Source: Haliea sp.
Lineage (GTDB): Bacteria > Pseudomonadota > Gammaproteobacteria > Pseudomonadales > Halieaceae
DNA: 9,976 bases
Assembly: GCA_016704305.1 (NCBI GenBank)
Contig: JADJAL010000023.1
Location: forward strand, 1 to 9,976
Reading direction: 5' to 3'
The number at the start of each line of letters is the position of its first letter. Positions within the stretch are counted from its first letter, which is position 1. The notes below the pieces were generated by a model. The model searched no databases. It had not been told where the DNA came from and saw only the letters and a list, made by a program, of their open reading frames with translations. Positions 1-7,778 of the stretch are shown here, piece by piece. Made by a program: the position numbers and the translations under genes.

Positions 1-570
1 CAGTTTGTCGGCGGGGCACCACTGCGGTTGCACAGGCCCCACTGCAGAAAACTTGTCGGCGCGAATCTTCTCGCCGGTGACAATCACTTCGTAGGCGCGC
101 TTGCGGCCCAACGCGCGCACCAGGTGCCAGCTCGCGCCGCCGACCGGCAACTAGTCGATGGCGGCAGTTGCCCGGTAGATGGTAGCGTCTTCCGCCATCA
201 CCTGAGGTCGCATACGTCGAAGCCGTTGCCGATACCGGCGCAGGCGCCGTTGATCGCACTGATCCAGGGCTTGGGTGCGGCAAAGATTTCCATCAGCATC
301 GGCTTGTACTCGCCGTTGAGCTTGGTCTTCCACGCGAAAGTGGGTTTTATCCGCCGGCATGTTGCCGAGGTCGGCACCGGCACCGAAGCTGCGGCCGACA
401 CCCGTGAGCACCACCACGCGCGCGCTTGGTGTCGTCGTTCACCTCGCGCACCGCATGCACAGCGTCGCGCCGCAACGCACCATCAAAACTGGTTGAGCTT
501 GTCCGACGGTCCAGGTTGAGACGGCGACTGCACACCGTGTCGCTCGACCAGTTGTTGAATAGCCGTCCAT
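1..570 (-). pseudogene. Enoyl-CoA hydratase/isomerase (crotonase family), 3' end outside window, frame-broken
   Basis: Crotonase-family protein that would hydrate a 2-enoyl-CoA in beta-oxidation; last gene of the catabolic operon. ATG at 570-568 follows AGAGGG and lies 26 bp after the racemase-like gene's stop. Fragments in successive frames keep family order: DKLNQF near the N terminus, VVLTGVGRSFGAGADLGNM (first oxyanion-hole loop, about 415-355), FAAPKPWISAINGACAGIGN (second oxyanion loop, about 290-220), then GGASWHLVRALGRKRAYEV and LQWGLCN at the window edge. I count at least eight 1-base frame changes plus an in-frame TAG at 151-153, where relatives have Leu/Val-Pro-Asp-Gly-Gly; here the stretch reads Asp-stop-Leu-Pro-Val-Gly-Gly, so the usual Asp is also lost. 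Either a decaying gene or low-quality sequence. Family is clear; exact substrate is not. Confidence 0.85.
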
Positions 571-596
571 AGCGCAAACCCTCTAGTGATTAATCG

Positions 597-1729
597 TCAA
601 TTGATGGAACCGGCTGTTCGAAGGCTCAGCAGTTCCTGCTCCGCAAAACCCATCGCCTTCAGCACGGTATCCAGATCCGCCCTGTCGCTTGCGAACCGTG
701 TTGCACCTGCGACGGGTGACTGAAACGAAGCGCCGCCGCCGGCTGGTCACGCCATCGATTTCGATGTAGGTGCTGCGCGCGACATTGGCGGGGTTGCGAA
801 GCATCCATGAAATTCAGTACCGGCGCGAAGCACACATCGGTGCCTTCCATGATCTGGCAGCACGGCGCGCACCACTGGGTTTTAGGTTTGAACACCGCAG
901 CCAGCTTCTCTTTCATGAGCGGCCAGGCTGACCGATCATTCTGCGCGCCAAAATCGTCCGGTGACAGCGCTGCGCCACTGTATCAGCAACGCATCGAACT
1001 GTGGCTCGATCGAGCCAATGGAAATGCATTCCCGACCGCGATTCAGGTGCCGCAGTAATGCACGCCGCCGTCGAGCGTTGCTGGACCGCGCCGCGTCGCG
1101 TCCCACAGGCCGAACGCCTGAAGTGCGTGGAACATCCAAAGCCGCTGCCGCGCCATCCACCATCGCCACATCGATAACCCGTTCCTGGCCGAAGTTTGCG
1201 GCTTCCAGCAGCGCGGCCAGGATCCCGTTGACCAGCGAAAAGACATGCCGCTTTCGCCCATATCGCCGACGACCAGTTCAGCGGCGCACGGGCTTTTTCG
1301 TCCTTGCGCCCCATCGCGTACAGCGCGCCAGTAATGGAAATGGATATCGTGCGTTCGGCGCTCTCCGTTAGCGGGTCCATCCTTGTCCCTGATCCGGTCA
1401 TGCGCGCGAACACCAGTTTGAGGTTGCGCCAGGCAGTCGTCCGCTGTCCAAACCCAGCTTCTCGCAAACGCCGGGGCGATAGGGACTAATCAGTACGTTG
1501 GCGTTCTCCACCATGCGCAGAAGAGTTCACCGAGTCCGCCGGGATCCTTGAGGTTGAGGACCACCGATTTCTGCCTTGTTGGCAGACGTCCTTCATAACC
1601 AGCGAGCTCGCACCAGCGGCCCGATCGATACAGAAGATCTCCGGCCCCACGTCCGCGAGCATCATGCCGCCCATCGACCGGCCCGATACCGGCGAGTTCG
1701 CCAATCACCGTGCAGCGCAGCGGCCCCAT
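597..1729 (-). pseudogene. CaiB/BaiF-family protein, alpha-methylacyl-CoA racemase-like, frame-broken
   Basis: Type III CoA-transferase fold; sequence is closest to alpha-methylacyl-CoA racemases, which interconvert the 2R and 2S forms of 2-methylacyl-CoAs so that branched chains can enter beta-oxidation. ATG at 1729-1727 (GGGA just upstream), stop TGA at 599-597; 1133 bp fits the usual ~380 residues. Conserved pieces appear in alternating frames: MGGMMLADVG, LNLKDPGGLGEL, VLISPYRPGVCEKLGL, LKLVFARMTG, SITGALYAMGRKDEK, VIDVAMVDGAA, EGTDVCFAPVLNFMDASQ and a C terminus of KAMGFAEQELLSLRTAGSIN. The pair expected for the racemase active site is visible: HDI (1343-1351) and GDMG (1256-1267), both out of frame with their neighbours. 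More than eight indels are needed to join the pieces. CoA-transferase activity instead of racemisation cannot be excluded. Confidence 0.85.
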
Positions 1730-1782
1730 ACACTTTTCCCATGTTCAGCATTGCGGAGCGCCGGAGGCCTGGCGCGCACGCG

Positions 1783-2601
1783 TTACAGCAAGCTGGCAGC
1801 TTGGCATTGAGCTTGCATGCGAACGCCGCCGTCCATACGGATACATCCGCCGTTGATGTAATCGTTCTCCACTATCTGCTGCGCCAACTGCGCGATTTCA
1901 TCCGCCCTGCTCCAGACGCTTGGGATACAGCAAACTGGCTGGCCAGCGGCGTCAGAAACTCGGCGATTTCCGTCATCTCCTCGCCACCACCCATCATCAA
2001 CGGCGTGGCGATCAGGCCGGGCACGATGGTGTTCACACGATATCGATAACCGGCAGGTCGCGCGCGATGGGTAGCGTCTTGACGACGACGCCGCCTTTGG
2101 AGCGGAATAAGCAGCCTGAACGATCTGGCCCTCGTAAGTTGCGATGGATGCCGCAAAGGCGATATTAACGCCGCGCCCACCGTCGTCACTTGAGGACGGC
2201 GTTGTCGGCCATTTTTCTCGGCGCACAGGCGCAGCACGTTAGAACGTGCCCACAAGCCTGGTTCTGTGCGATGCGATTGAACCCGGCCAGCGGAACGGCG
2301 CCGTTTTTGCCCATCGTGCGGATGCCGTTGCCGGTGCCGGCAAAGTTGCAGCAGATGTGGATGGCGCCGAACGCGCCTTCATATCGTGGCTCGATGCCAG
2401 CGACGACAGAGGCTTCGTCCGTCACGCTGACGTTGCAGAAGATCACTTTGCCGGGGAACTCTTCGACCAGCTGGTTCGCCTCTCCGGCGTTCATATCGAA
2501 AATCGCCGCTTTCGCGCCATTAGCGACGAAACGTTTGACGGTCGCGCGGCCCAGGCCAGATGCGCCGCCGGTGATGACTGCTACTTTATCTTCAGGTCCA
2601 T
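1783..2601 (-). pseudogene. Short-chain dehydrogenase/reductase (SDR), frame-broken
   Basis: Classical NAD(P)-dependent SDR, probably acting as a 3-hydroxyacyl-CoA dehydrogenase in this cassette (role inferred from neighbours). ATG at 2601-2599 has a good ribosome site, AGGAG at 2613-2609. Codons 1-4 read MDLK; a one-base loss then separates them from the cofactor loop KVAVITGGASGLGRATVKR (TGxxxGxG). The next long piece contains the acidic FDMNAGEAN turn and the VIFCNVSV segment. ICCNFAG corresponds to the NAG motif. The catalytic Tyr-x-x-x-Lys reads YSAPK in one frame, and YSASKGGV if a single missing base near 2100 is restored. C-terminal pieces include VNTIVPGLIATPLM and ENDYINGGCIRMDGGVRMQ. 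Stop TAA is at 1785-1783. Length of 819 bp (about 272 residues) is normal for the family. At least five frame changes. Confidence 0.85.
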
Positions 2602-2608
2602 ATATTTT

Positions 2609-2613
2609 CTCCT
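2609..2613 (-). promoter_or_regulatory. Ribosome binding site of the SDR gene
   Basis: AGGAG on the minus strand, 7 bases before ATG 2601-2599, in the 47-bp gap after the dehydrogenase stop. It fixes the SDR start even though the downstream frame breaks after four codons, and shows that translation signals of the operon are still intact. Confidence 0.7.
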
Positions 2614-2647
2614 GCTTGGTCAGTGGATTGCGATTGATGGTGAGATA

Positions 2648-3818
2648 CTAAGTTACGGGTATTGAACGCCGAGTAATCCGCGCCCAGAAATCCCGGCTGA
2701 TGATGATCTTCGTCACCGCTGAGCTGGTCGCGTAGATAGGGAAATCTTCGCGTCGGTATATCTGCCTGCCAATAGGTATTCGTCCATATGCAACCGTTGC
2801 CGCCGTGAAACTGCACGCCGATATCCGCCGCCACCACCTGCAACTCGCTGGTAGCCAGCTTGGCTTTGGCGGCGTCCACGGCCGTCAGTTGATCGCATTG
2901 AAGGCGACGACGCACTGGTCCACGTAGGCCTGCGCAAAATCCAGCTGGGTGCGCAATCCGCCAGGCGGAACTGCGTTTCTGGAACGCCGACAACGGTCTT
3001 GCCGAACGCCTTGCGCTCTTTCACATAGCCAGCGTGAGATCAAACGACACTCGCGCCGAGGCGAGATAGCCCACCGCACCGAGCAGACGCGCTTCGGCAA
3101 GCCCCTTCATCAGGTAGATAACCCCTGCCCCCGGCTCGCCGAGCACGTTGGCCTTGGGCACCTTGACGTCATTGAAGAACAGCTCGGCGGTATCCTGCGC
3201 CTTCATCCCCATCTTCTTCAGGTTGCGCCCGCGCTCGAACCCCGGCATGCCGCGCTCGACAATGAACAGCGTCATATGATGCGGGTTGTTGTCCGGGTCT
3301 GTCTTGGCCGCCACGATCACGATATCGGCGTTGATGCCGTTGGAAATAAATGTCTTTGAGCCGTTGAGCACCCAGTGGTCGTCCTTCTCCACCGCCGACG
3401 CGCGCATGCCTGCGAGGTCACTGCCCGCATCGGGTTCCGTCATCGCGATGGCCAGGACACTCTCGCCGCTCACGCACCTTGGGCGGGAGCCGTTGGCACT
3501 GCTCTTCGTTGCCAAAGCGCGTCAGGTAGGGTCCCACCAGGCGACTGTGCAGGGTATTGAACCAGTCGCCCGCGCGCTGTAGTTGGTCTCCTCGATGATA
3601 ATTTGCTCAAAGCGAAAATCAGGGTCGCCCATGCCGCCGTGCTTTTCATCCGGCCAGACCATCAGGAAGCCCTGTTCGCCGGCTTTGCGGAATGCGGCGC
3701 GATCGACAATCCCGGCCTCACGCCAACCCTCCATATGTGGCACAATCTCTGCGGCGAGAAACTTGCGATAGGCATCGCGAAACATCTGCTGTTCTTCAGT
3801 AAATGCTCGTTGCAACAT
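2648..3818 (-). pseudogene. Acyl-CoA dehydrogenase, frame-broken
   Basis: FAD-dependent acyl-CoA dehydrogenase that would form the 2,3-double bond of an acyl-CoA; first gene of the operon. ATG at 3818-3816 follows CAGGGA; stop TAG at 2650-2648; 1171 bp matches the family's ~385-390 residues. The N-terminal frame (MLQRAFTEEQQMFRDAYRKF ...) runs to about 3570. A middle frame (3515-3021) holds the signature AIAMTEPDAGSDLAGMRASA and VLNGSKTFISNGINADI, the FAD/substrate-binding beta domain. Later frames give ERKAFGKTVVGVPETQFRLA, LDFAQAYVDQC, DIGVQFHGGNG and MDEYLLAGRYTDAKI; the Glu of MDEY is a plausible catalytic base. The C terminus, AVTKIIISRDFWARITRR, is read in yet another frame. At least six 1-base changes are required. 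Substrate chain type is not evident. Confidence 0.88.
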
Positions 3819-3953
3819 GGTGTATCCCTGGACGTCGAAAAGTGAGCGGCGATCGGTATGAGGTGAGCACGGGGTAAGCCAACAATGACCTACCCTGACA
3901 AATAAATTGACTGGACGTGACAGCCGCACCGCGCGGTAAATATCGGATGGACT
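3819..3953. promoter_or_regulatory. Divergent intergenic region between the catabolic operon and the GGDEF-AraC pair
   Basis: The 135 bp between two divergent start codons must hold both promoters. No good sigma-70 promoter stands out. A perfect 10-bp palindrome, ACCGCGCGGT, lies at 3928-3937, 16 bp before the GGDEF start. The octamer CTGGACGT occurs twice in the same orientation, at 3828-3835 and 3911-3918, 83 bp apart. Either could be a regulator site, for example for the nearby AraC protein, but both are short enough to arise by chance. Confidence 0.45.
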
Positions 3954-5126
3954 ATGGAACTGATTCACCCTGACAACTGGATCGTCATGTACTTTGGGCT
4001 GATTTTCCTGATTACCTGCGCGCAGATGCTGGTGGTCTACGTGCTCAGCGATGTCGGCAACCACTCCCCGGGGCTGGGGTTGTACGCCGTGTATTTCATG
4101 GCCGCGCTGCTCGGCTGGATAGCGTTCGCGCTGCAGCAGGGGTCGGCCATACCCATGGTGATAGACATCCCCTCAGTCGCATCCATTCTCAACAGTTACA
4201 TCCTGTTCATGGCGGCTGGACAGCGCGCGGGATTCACGCGCGGTCGGGTAGCACTGGGAATGATCTGCCTGGTCGCCTGCCTCAGCGTTTTCTTTCTCCG
4301 TCCCCGCGAGATGTTCGGCGTGCAAGTGGCCAGCGCCGCGTTCTTTTTCCTCGCAACGGGCGTACTGTGCGGCTGGCGCTGCTGGAAAAAGGACAATGTG
4401 GGCGACGGCATTATCGCCGTCGCCGCGTTGATGATGGTGCTGGGTGTGGCCAGCGCGCTCTACATGTGGCTGGCGCGAGGCAATTTTGCACTGGCGCAGG
4501 CGGTCACTTTTGGCAGCTACAGTTCGGCCTACGTACTGGTGGCCATGGGCTTTATGGCCAGCATGCTGATCGAGTACCAACAGAACCTGTCGCACCTCGC
4601 CACCAAGGACCCGCTGACCCAATTGCTCAACCGCCGCGGATTGGAAAACGCGCTGCATGTCACGCTGGCAGAAGCCAGTCGGTCGCGGTCGCCCACCGCG
4701 GCTGTGATGACAGGCATCGATCACTGCAAGGAGGTGAATGGGAATTTTGGCAATGATGCGGGAGACCAGGTGATCAGGCTGGTAGCGAAATGCCTGCAAC
4801 GGCTGTCCCGCGCCAGCGACGTCGTGGCCCGCACCGGCGGCGACGAATTCCTGTTGATCCTGCCTCATACCGATCTCGACGGTGCCCGTGTGCTGGCGGA
4901 GCGCATCCGCATGGACGTTGCACAGCGGCCGCTGGTGGTGAACCAGCAGCGCATCCCGGTGACCGTCAGCCTGGGCGTGGCGGGCGCAGTGGGCGAGGCC
5001 GAACTGGACAAGCTGTCGCACGAGGCCAGCCGGGCCATGCACCTGGCAAAACGCGGAGGGCGCAATCGGGTGGCATCGCTCGACAGCAAGCCCATTCTCC
5101 TCACGACGCAGCTCAGCAAAGCCTGA
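3954..5126 (+). CDS. Membrane-bound GGDEF-domain protein (putative diguanylate cyclase or c-di-GMP receptor)
   Basis: 390 residues. The first ~210 form about seven hydrophobic helices (about 10-32, 42-60, 65-86, 98-116, 122-142, 152-171, 182-207). A GGDEF domain follows, starting with KDPLTQLLNRRG. GGDEF is residues 295-299 and the inhibitory I-site RxxD (RASD, 286-289) sits exactly five residues before it. The C-terminal AKxxGRNR motif (K366, R370) is present. Subtracting 73 from PleD numbering aligns the key sites up to GGDEF without gaps: N262 and D271 (guanine contacts) are kept, but the metal-binding Asp equivalent to PleD D327 is Gly254, and the usual DxDHFKxxND reads GIDHCKEVNG. The domain is therefore probably weak or inactive as a cyclase and may act as a c-di-GMP sensor. 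GGAT upstream is a modest ribosome site. Reading frame is unbroken. Seven bases separate it from the AraC gene, so the two are probably co-transcribed. Confidence 0.9.
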   Translation: MELIHPDNWIVMYFGLIFLITCAQMLVVYVLSDVGNHSPGLGLYAVYFMAALLGWIAFALQQGSAIPMVIDIPSVASILNSYILFMAAGQRAGFTRGRVALGMICLVACLSVFFLRPREMFGVQVASAAFFFLATGVLCGWRCWKKDNVGDGIIAVAALMMVLGVASALYMWLARGNFALAQAVTFGSYSSAYVLVAMGFMASMLIEYQQNLSHLATKDPLTQLLNRRGLENALHVTLAEASRSRSPTAAVMTGIDHCKEVNGNFGNDAGDQVIRLVAKCLQRLSRASDVVARTGGDEFLLILPHTDLDGARVLAERIRMDVAQRPLVVNQQRIPVTVSLGVAGAVGEAELDKLSHEASRAMHLAKRGGRNRVASLDSKPILLTTQLSKA

Positions 5127-5133
5127 CATCGCA

Positions 5134-6134
5134 ATGCGCGACCTGTCGATATCAGTCTATTTTGCTCGCGCCGTGTTGAAAAACGCGGTCGCCCACGGAC
5201 TGGATCCGATCAGCCTGTTGCGTAAACACCGAATTTCCCGCGCCTCATGCTGGAGAGCAATGCGCGGATTTCCATCGAGCGTTTCGCCGACCTGCAGGTC
5301 AGCACCATGCAGGCGATGAACGATGAAACGCTGGGCTACGGCACCCGGCGACTGCCTGTCGGCTGCTGGTCGATAATGTGCCATGCCGTGATCGGTTGCG
5401 AAACACTGGGCAAAGCCCTTGGCCGCTATTGTCGTCTTTACCAGTTGTTCGAAATGGGTGTGCACCCGGTGCTGGAGGACGATGGCGAGCTGGCACGCAT
5501 TTTTTTGCTGGCGCAGGACGACAGCGGCGCATCCAAGCCCTACCTGCACGAACTGCTGCTGTTCAACACGCACCGCTTCGCCAGCTGGTTGGTGCAGGAA
5601 CACCTGCCGGTACAGAGTGTGCAGTTCGAATCCGCACCACTGGCCCCGGACCAGGATTACCGGCATATGTTCCTCGGCAACCCGATTATCTTCGAGCAGG
5701 CGCGCTCACAGCTGGTGTTGTCGCGCAGCGTGCTGGACAAGCGCATCGCGCAGAACGAGACATCACTCCGGCACTTTCTCAGGCATCCAGCGCTCATCAT
5801 GCTCACCCAGGACTACGCGATCAACAGCTGGACGGCGCGCGTGCGCGACCTGGTGCGCAGGCAGCTGCTCGACATCGCGGAGCTGAATGACGTGGCGACG
5901 GCATTGCAGGTGCATCCGCAAACGTTGCGGCGAAGACTCGCAGCCGAGGGCACCACGTTCAAGGACATCAAGAACCAGGTTCGACGGGATACGGCCCTGC
6001 ATTTCCTCGGCAAGCAGGGCCTTAGCATCGAGGAAATTTCGCACCGCGCGGGCTTTTCCGAATCGAGCGCCTTTATCCGCGCGTTCAAAAGCTGGACCGG
6101 GGTAACGCCGTACACTTATCGCAAGGGGCTATGA
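5134..6134 (+). CDS. AraC-family transcriptional regulator (Arabinose_bd-type N domain), one frameshift
   Basis: A regulator of the OruR-like AraC group: an N-terminal ligand-sensing domain of about 200 residues, then a DNA-binding domain with two helix-turn-helix units (LNDVATALQVHPQTLRRRLA, and LSIEEISHRAGFSESSAFIR followed by the family signature FKSWTGVTPYTYRK). The gene spans 334 codons if one base is restored. From ATG 5134 the frame reads MRDLSISVYFARAVLKNAVA ... RKHRIS, then is lost at the C run 5237-5239. Adding one C gives ISPRLMLESNARIS and joins the long frame that continues to TGA 6132-6134. ATG 5247 inside this frame would give a 295-residue product lacking the first ~38 residues. 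No strong ribosome site precedes 5134, consistent with translational coupling to the GGDEF gene. It is the obvious candidate regulator of the divergent acyl-CoA operon (inference). Confidence 0.88.
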
Positions 6135-6345
6135 GTCAGCAGGGGCAGAACCGCCCGCGAGCGAGGACAGTAAGTTCCCGGCGTGAGCGCGCATAAGCAC
6201 TCCAAAACAGGGACGCTCCCGAACGCCGAACCTCTTCATTTTTTTGCACGACAAATGTTGCCCGCTGAACTGGGCGATCCGGACGCGGAATGGTATCGTA
6301 GCGCCCGTCATCTCAACCTTTCCCTGCCTTAGTGTCTCTTCGCCT
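6135..6345. other. Intergenic region, no gene seen
   Basis: This gap separates the AraC gene from the glycosyltransferase. A short inverted repeat, GGGACGCTCCC, lies at 6210-6220 and a run of seven T at 6239-6245, but they are 18 bases apart, so this is not a typical intrinsic terminator. GGTATCGTA at 6292-6300 resembles a -10 element but has no good -35 at a proper distance. Open frames on either strand show no family features. Confidence 0.5.
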
Positions 6346-7311
6346 ATGGAACCCGACCACATTCCCGAACCTCGCATTGCCGTGCTGATTCCGTGCTACA
6401 ACGAGTCCAGCGCCATTGCCGGGGTCGTCGCCGATTTCAAAGCGACGCTGCCGACCGCAGAAATCTACGTCTACGACAACAATAGCAGTGACGATACCGT
6501 CGCCGTTGCACGCGAAGCCGGCGCGCTTATCGGTGTTGAGCATTATCAAGGCAAGGGACATGTCGTGCGCAGAATGTTTGCCGACATTGACGCGGGCGTG
6601 TACGTGCTGGTCGATGGTGACGGCACCTATGATGCGGCGAGCGCACCCAAAATGGTGGAGCTACTGCAACGCAATCGGTTGGACATGGTGGTCGGCTCGC
6701 GCCAACACAGACAGGCAGCAGCCTACCGTTCCGGCCATGTCTGGGGAAATCGCATGTTGACCTGGTTATTGGGAACACTGTTTGGCAGACGCGAAATCAG
6801 CGATATTCTCAGCGGCTATCGCGTTTTCAGTCACCGGTTTGTAAAATCGTTTCCGGCACTGGCGACAGGTTTCGAGACTGAAACCGAGTTGACTGTGCAC
6901 GCACTTGAGCTGCACATGCCTGTCGACGAACTCGTAACGCCCTACGGCGCGCGAATGGAAGGTTCAACGAGCAAATTGAATACCTATCGAGACGGCTTGC
7001 GCATTCTGTTGATCATGTTGCGCTTGTTTGAAAAGGAGCGTCCCCTGGTGTTCTATGGCATTGCGTTCGCAGCGTGCTGGATTCTCGCTTTTATTCTGGG
7101 TGTACCGCTTGTGGTGACTTATCTGGATTCCGGCCTGGTGCCGCGCATTCCCACGGCCTCCATAGTTGTCGGCCTGATAATGCTGGGTTTTGTCAGTTTG
7201 GTAGCGGGCCTGATCACTGATTCCGTGGCCCTGGGTCGCCGTGAAACCAAACGCCTGTTTTATCTTTCTGTTCCGCAGTTCGGCTACAAGCGCGGTGAGC
7301 GCATCAGGTGA
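6346..7311 (+). CDS. GT2 glycosyltransferase, polyprenyl-phosphate sugar synthase type (GtrB/DPM1-like)
   Basis: 321 residues. A GT-A fold domain comes first: RIAVLIPCYNE (residues 10-20), VYDNNSSDDT, and the metal-binding DxD as VDGDGTYD (D90, D92). VVGSR, DILSGYRVFS, GFETETELT and EGSTSKLNTYRDG are typical of glycosyltransferases that load a sugar onto a lipid carrier such as undecaprenyl phosphate. Two C-terminal membrane helices (about 235-262 and 270-293) anchor it in the inner membrane, as in GtrB. ATG 6346 was chosen because the family fold begins within ten residues; an upstream TTG at 6244 would add 34 residues without family features. No clear ribosome site is visible. It overlaps the gtrA-like gene by 4 bp, so the two are a translationally coupled pair. 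The frame is intact. The sugar is unknown. Confidence 0.9.
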   Translation: MEPDHIPEPRIAVLIPCYNESSAIAGVVADFKATLPTAEIYVYDNNSSDDTVAVAREAGALIGVEHYQGKGHVVRRMFADIDAGVYVLVDGDGTYDAASAPKMVELLQRNRLDMVVGSRQHRQAAAYRSGHVWGNRMLTWLLGTLFGRREISDILSGYRVFSHRFVKSFPALATGFETETELTVHALELHMPVDELVTPYGARMEGSTSKLNTYRDGLRILLIMLRLFEKERPLVFYGIAFAACWILAFILGVPLVVTYLDSGLVPRIPTASIVVGLIMLGFVSLVAGLITDSVALGRRETKRLFYLSVPQFGYKRGERIR

Positions 7312-7739
7312 AATTGCCGGGGGAGTTGTATCGCTTCGCCCTCGTGGGCACTGTCGGGTTTATCGTCGATGCTTCGGTGCTACAGATGCTCGTGTCCTGG
7401 TTCGGCGTTGGCCTGCTTACCGGTCGCATCTTCAGCTATCTTGCCGCGGCGACCATCACCTGGTTTTTGCACCGTATCTATACGTTCCGCCACCAACTCC
7501 CTGTGGCAGATAAGCACGCTAAGTCATCGCGAGCACTGCTTGATCAGTGGTTTCGCTTTATTGTCACCAACGGTCTCGGCGCCGCCCTCAATTACGGTAT
7601 CTACGCCGTTCTAATCCTGAATTCGGAATTGTGTCGAGCGTATCCGGTGGTGGCCGTCGCAATAGGCTCCCTGGTCGCAATGGTCTTTCATTTCGTCATC
7701 TCCAGGCGCTTCGTGTTTAGCGGGAACCCACAGTCCTGA
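7308..7739 (+). CDS. GtrA-family membrane protein (putative lipid-linked sugar flippase)
   Basis: 143 residues, the usual GtrA length, with four membrane helices (about 8-29, 35-56, 82-104, 110-135). It starts with ELYRFALVGTVGFIVDASVL and ends ISRRFVFSG, with the NRxYTF-like motif HRIYTFRHQ after helix 2, as in the GtrA/PF04138 family. These proteins are proposed to flip undecaprenyl-phosphate-linked sugars to the periplasm. The GTG start (7308-7310) sits in a GTGA overlap with the stop of the GT2 gene. The unbroken frame and coupling to GT2 support a working pair. It ends 39 bp before the convergent DUF2142 stop. Confidence 0.9.
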   Translation: MKLPGELYRFALVGTVGFIVDASVLQMLVSWFGVGLLTGRIFSYLAAATITWFLHRIYTFRHQLPVADKHAKSSRALLDQWFRFIVTNGLGAALNYGIYAVLILNSELCRAYPVVAVAIGSLVAMVFHFVISRRFVFSGNPQS

Positions 7740-7778
7740 AAACCCTGCTTGCCAGCCAGCGGGACAACGCCAATCCAA
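7740..7778. other. Convergent gap between gtrA-like and DUF2142 genes
   Basis: 39 bp between two converging stop codons. No strong hairpin with a T run is seen for either direction, so any terminator here is not of the simple intrinsic type. Confidence 0.4.

Noticed and set aside
28..519. 163-codon plus-strand open frame over the hydratase
   Set aside because: Antisense to clear crotonase motifs; no protein family features of its own.
4173..5129. 318-codon open frame on the minus strand
   Set aside because: Lies wholly opposite the GGDEF gene, is rich in His/Arg/Gln/Ala with no family motif, and is explained by the GC-rich codon pattern of the true gene.
5230..5247. Programmed ribosomal frameshift in the AraC gene
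   Set aside because: No slippery heptamer or downstream structure is evident, and AraC regulators are not known to use one; a simple C-run indel is sufficient.
6210..6245. Possible intrinsic terminator after the AraC gene
   Set aside because: The stem is only four base pairs and the T run is 18 bases away from it.
6129..6377. Minus-strand open frame of 82 codons in the gap after the AraC gene
   Set aside because: No recognisable motif, overlaps the glycosyltransferase start, and composition is unremarkable.
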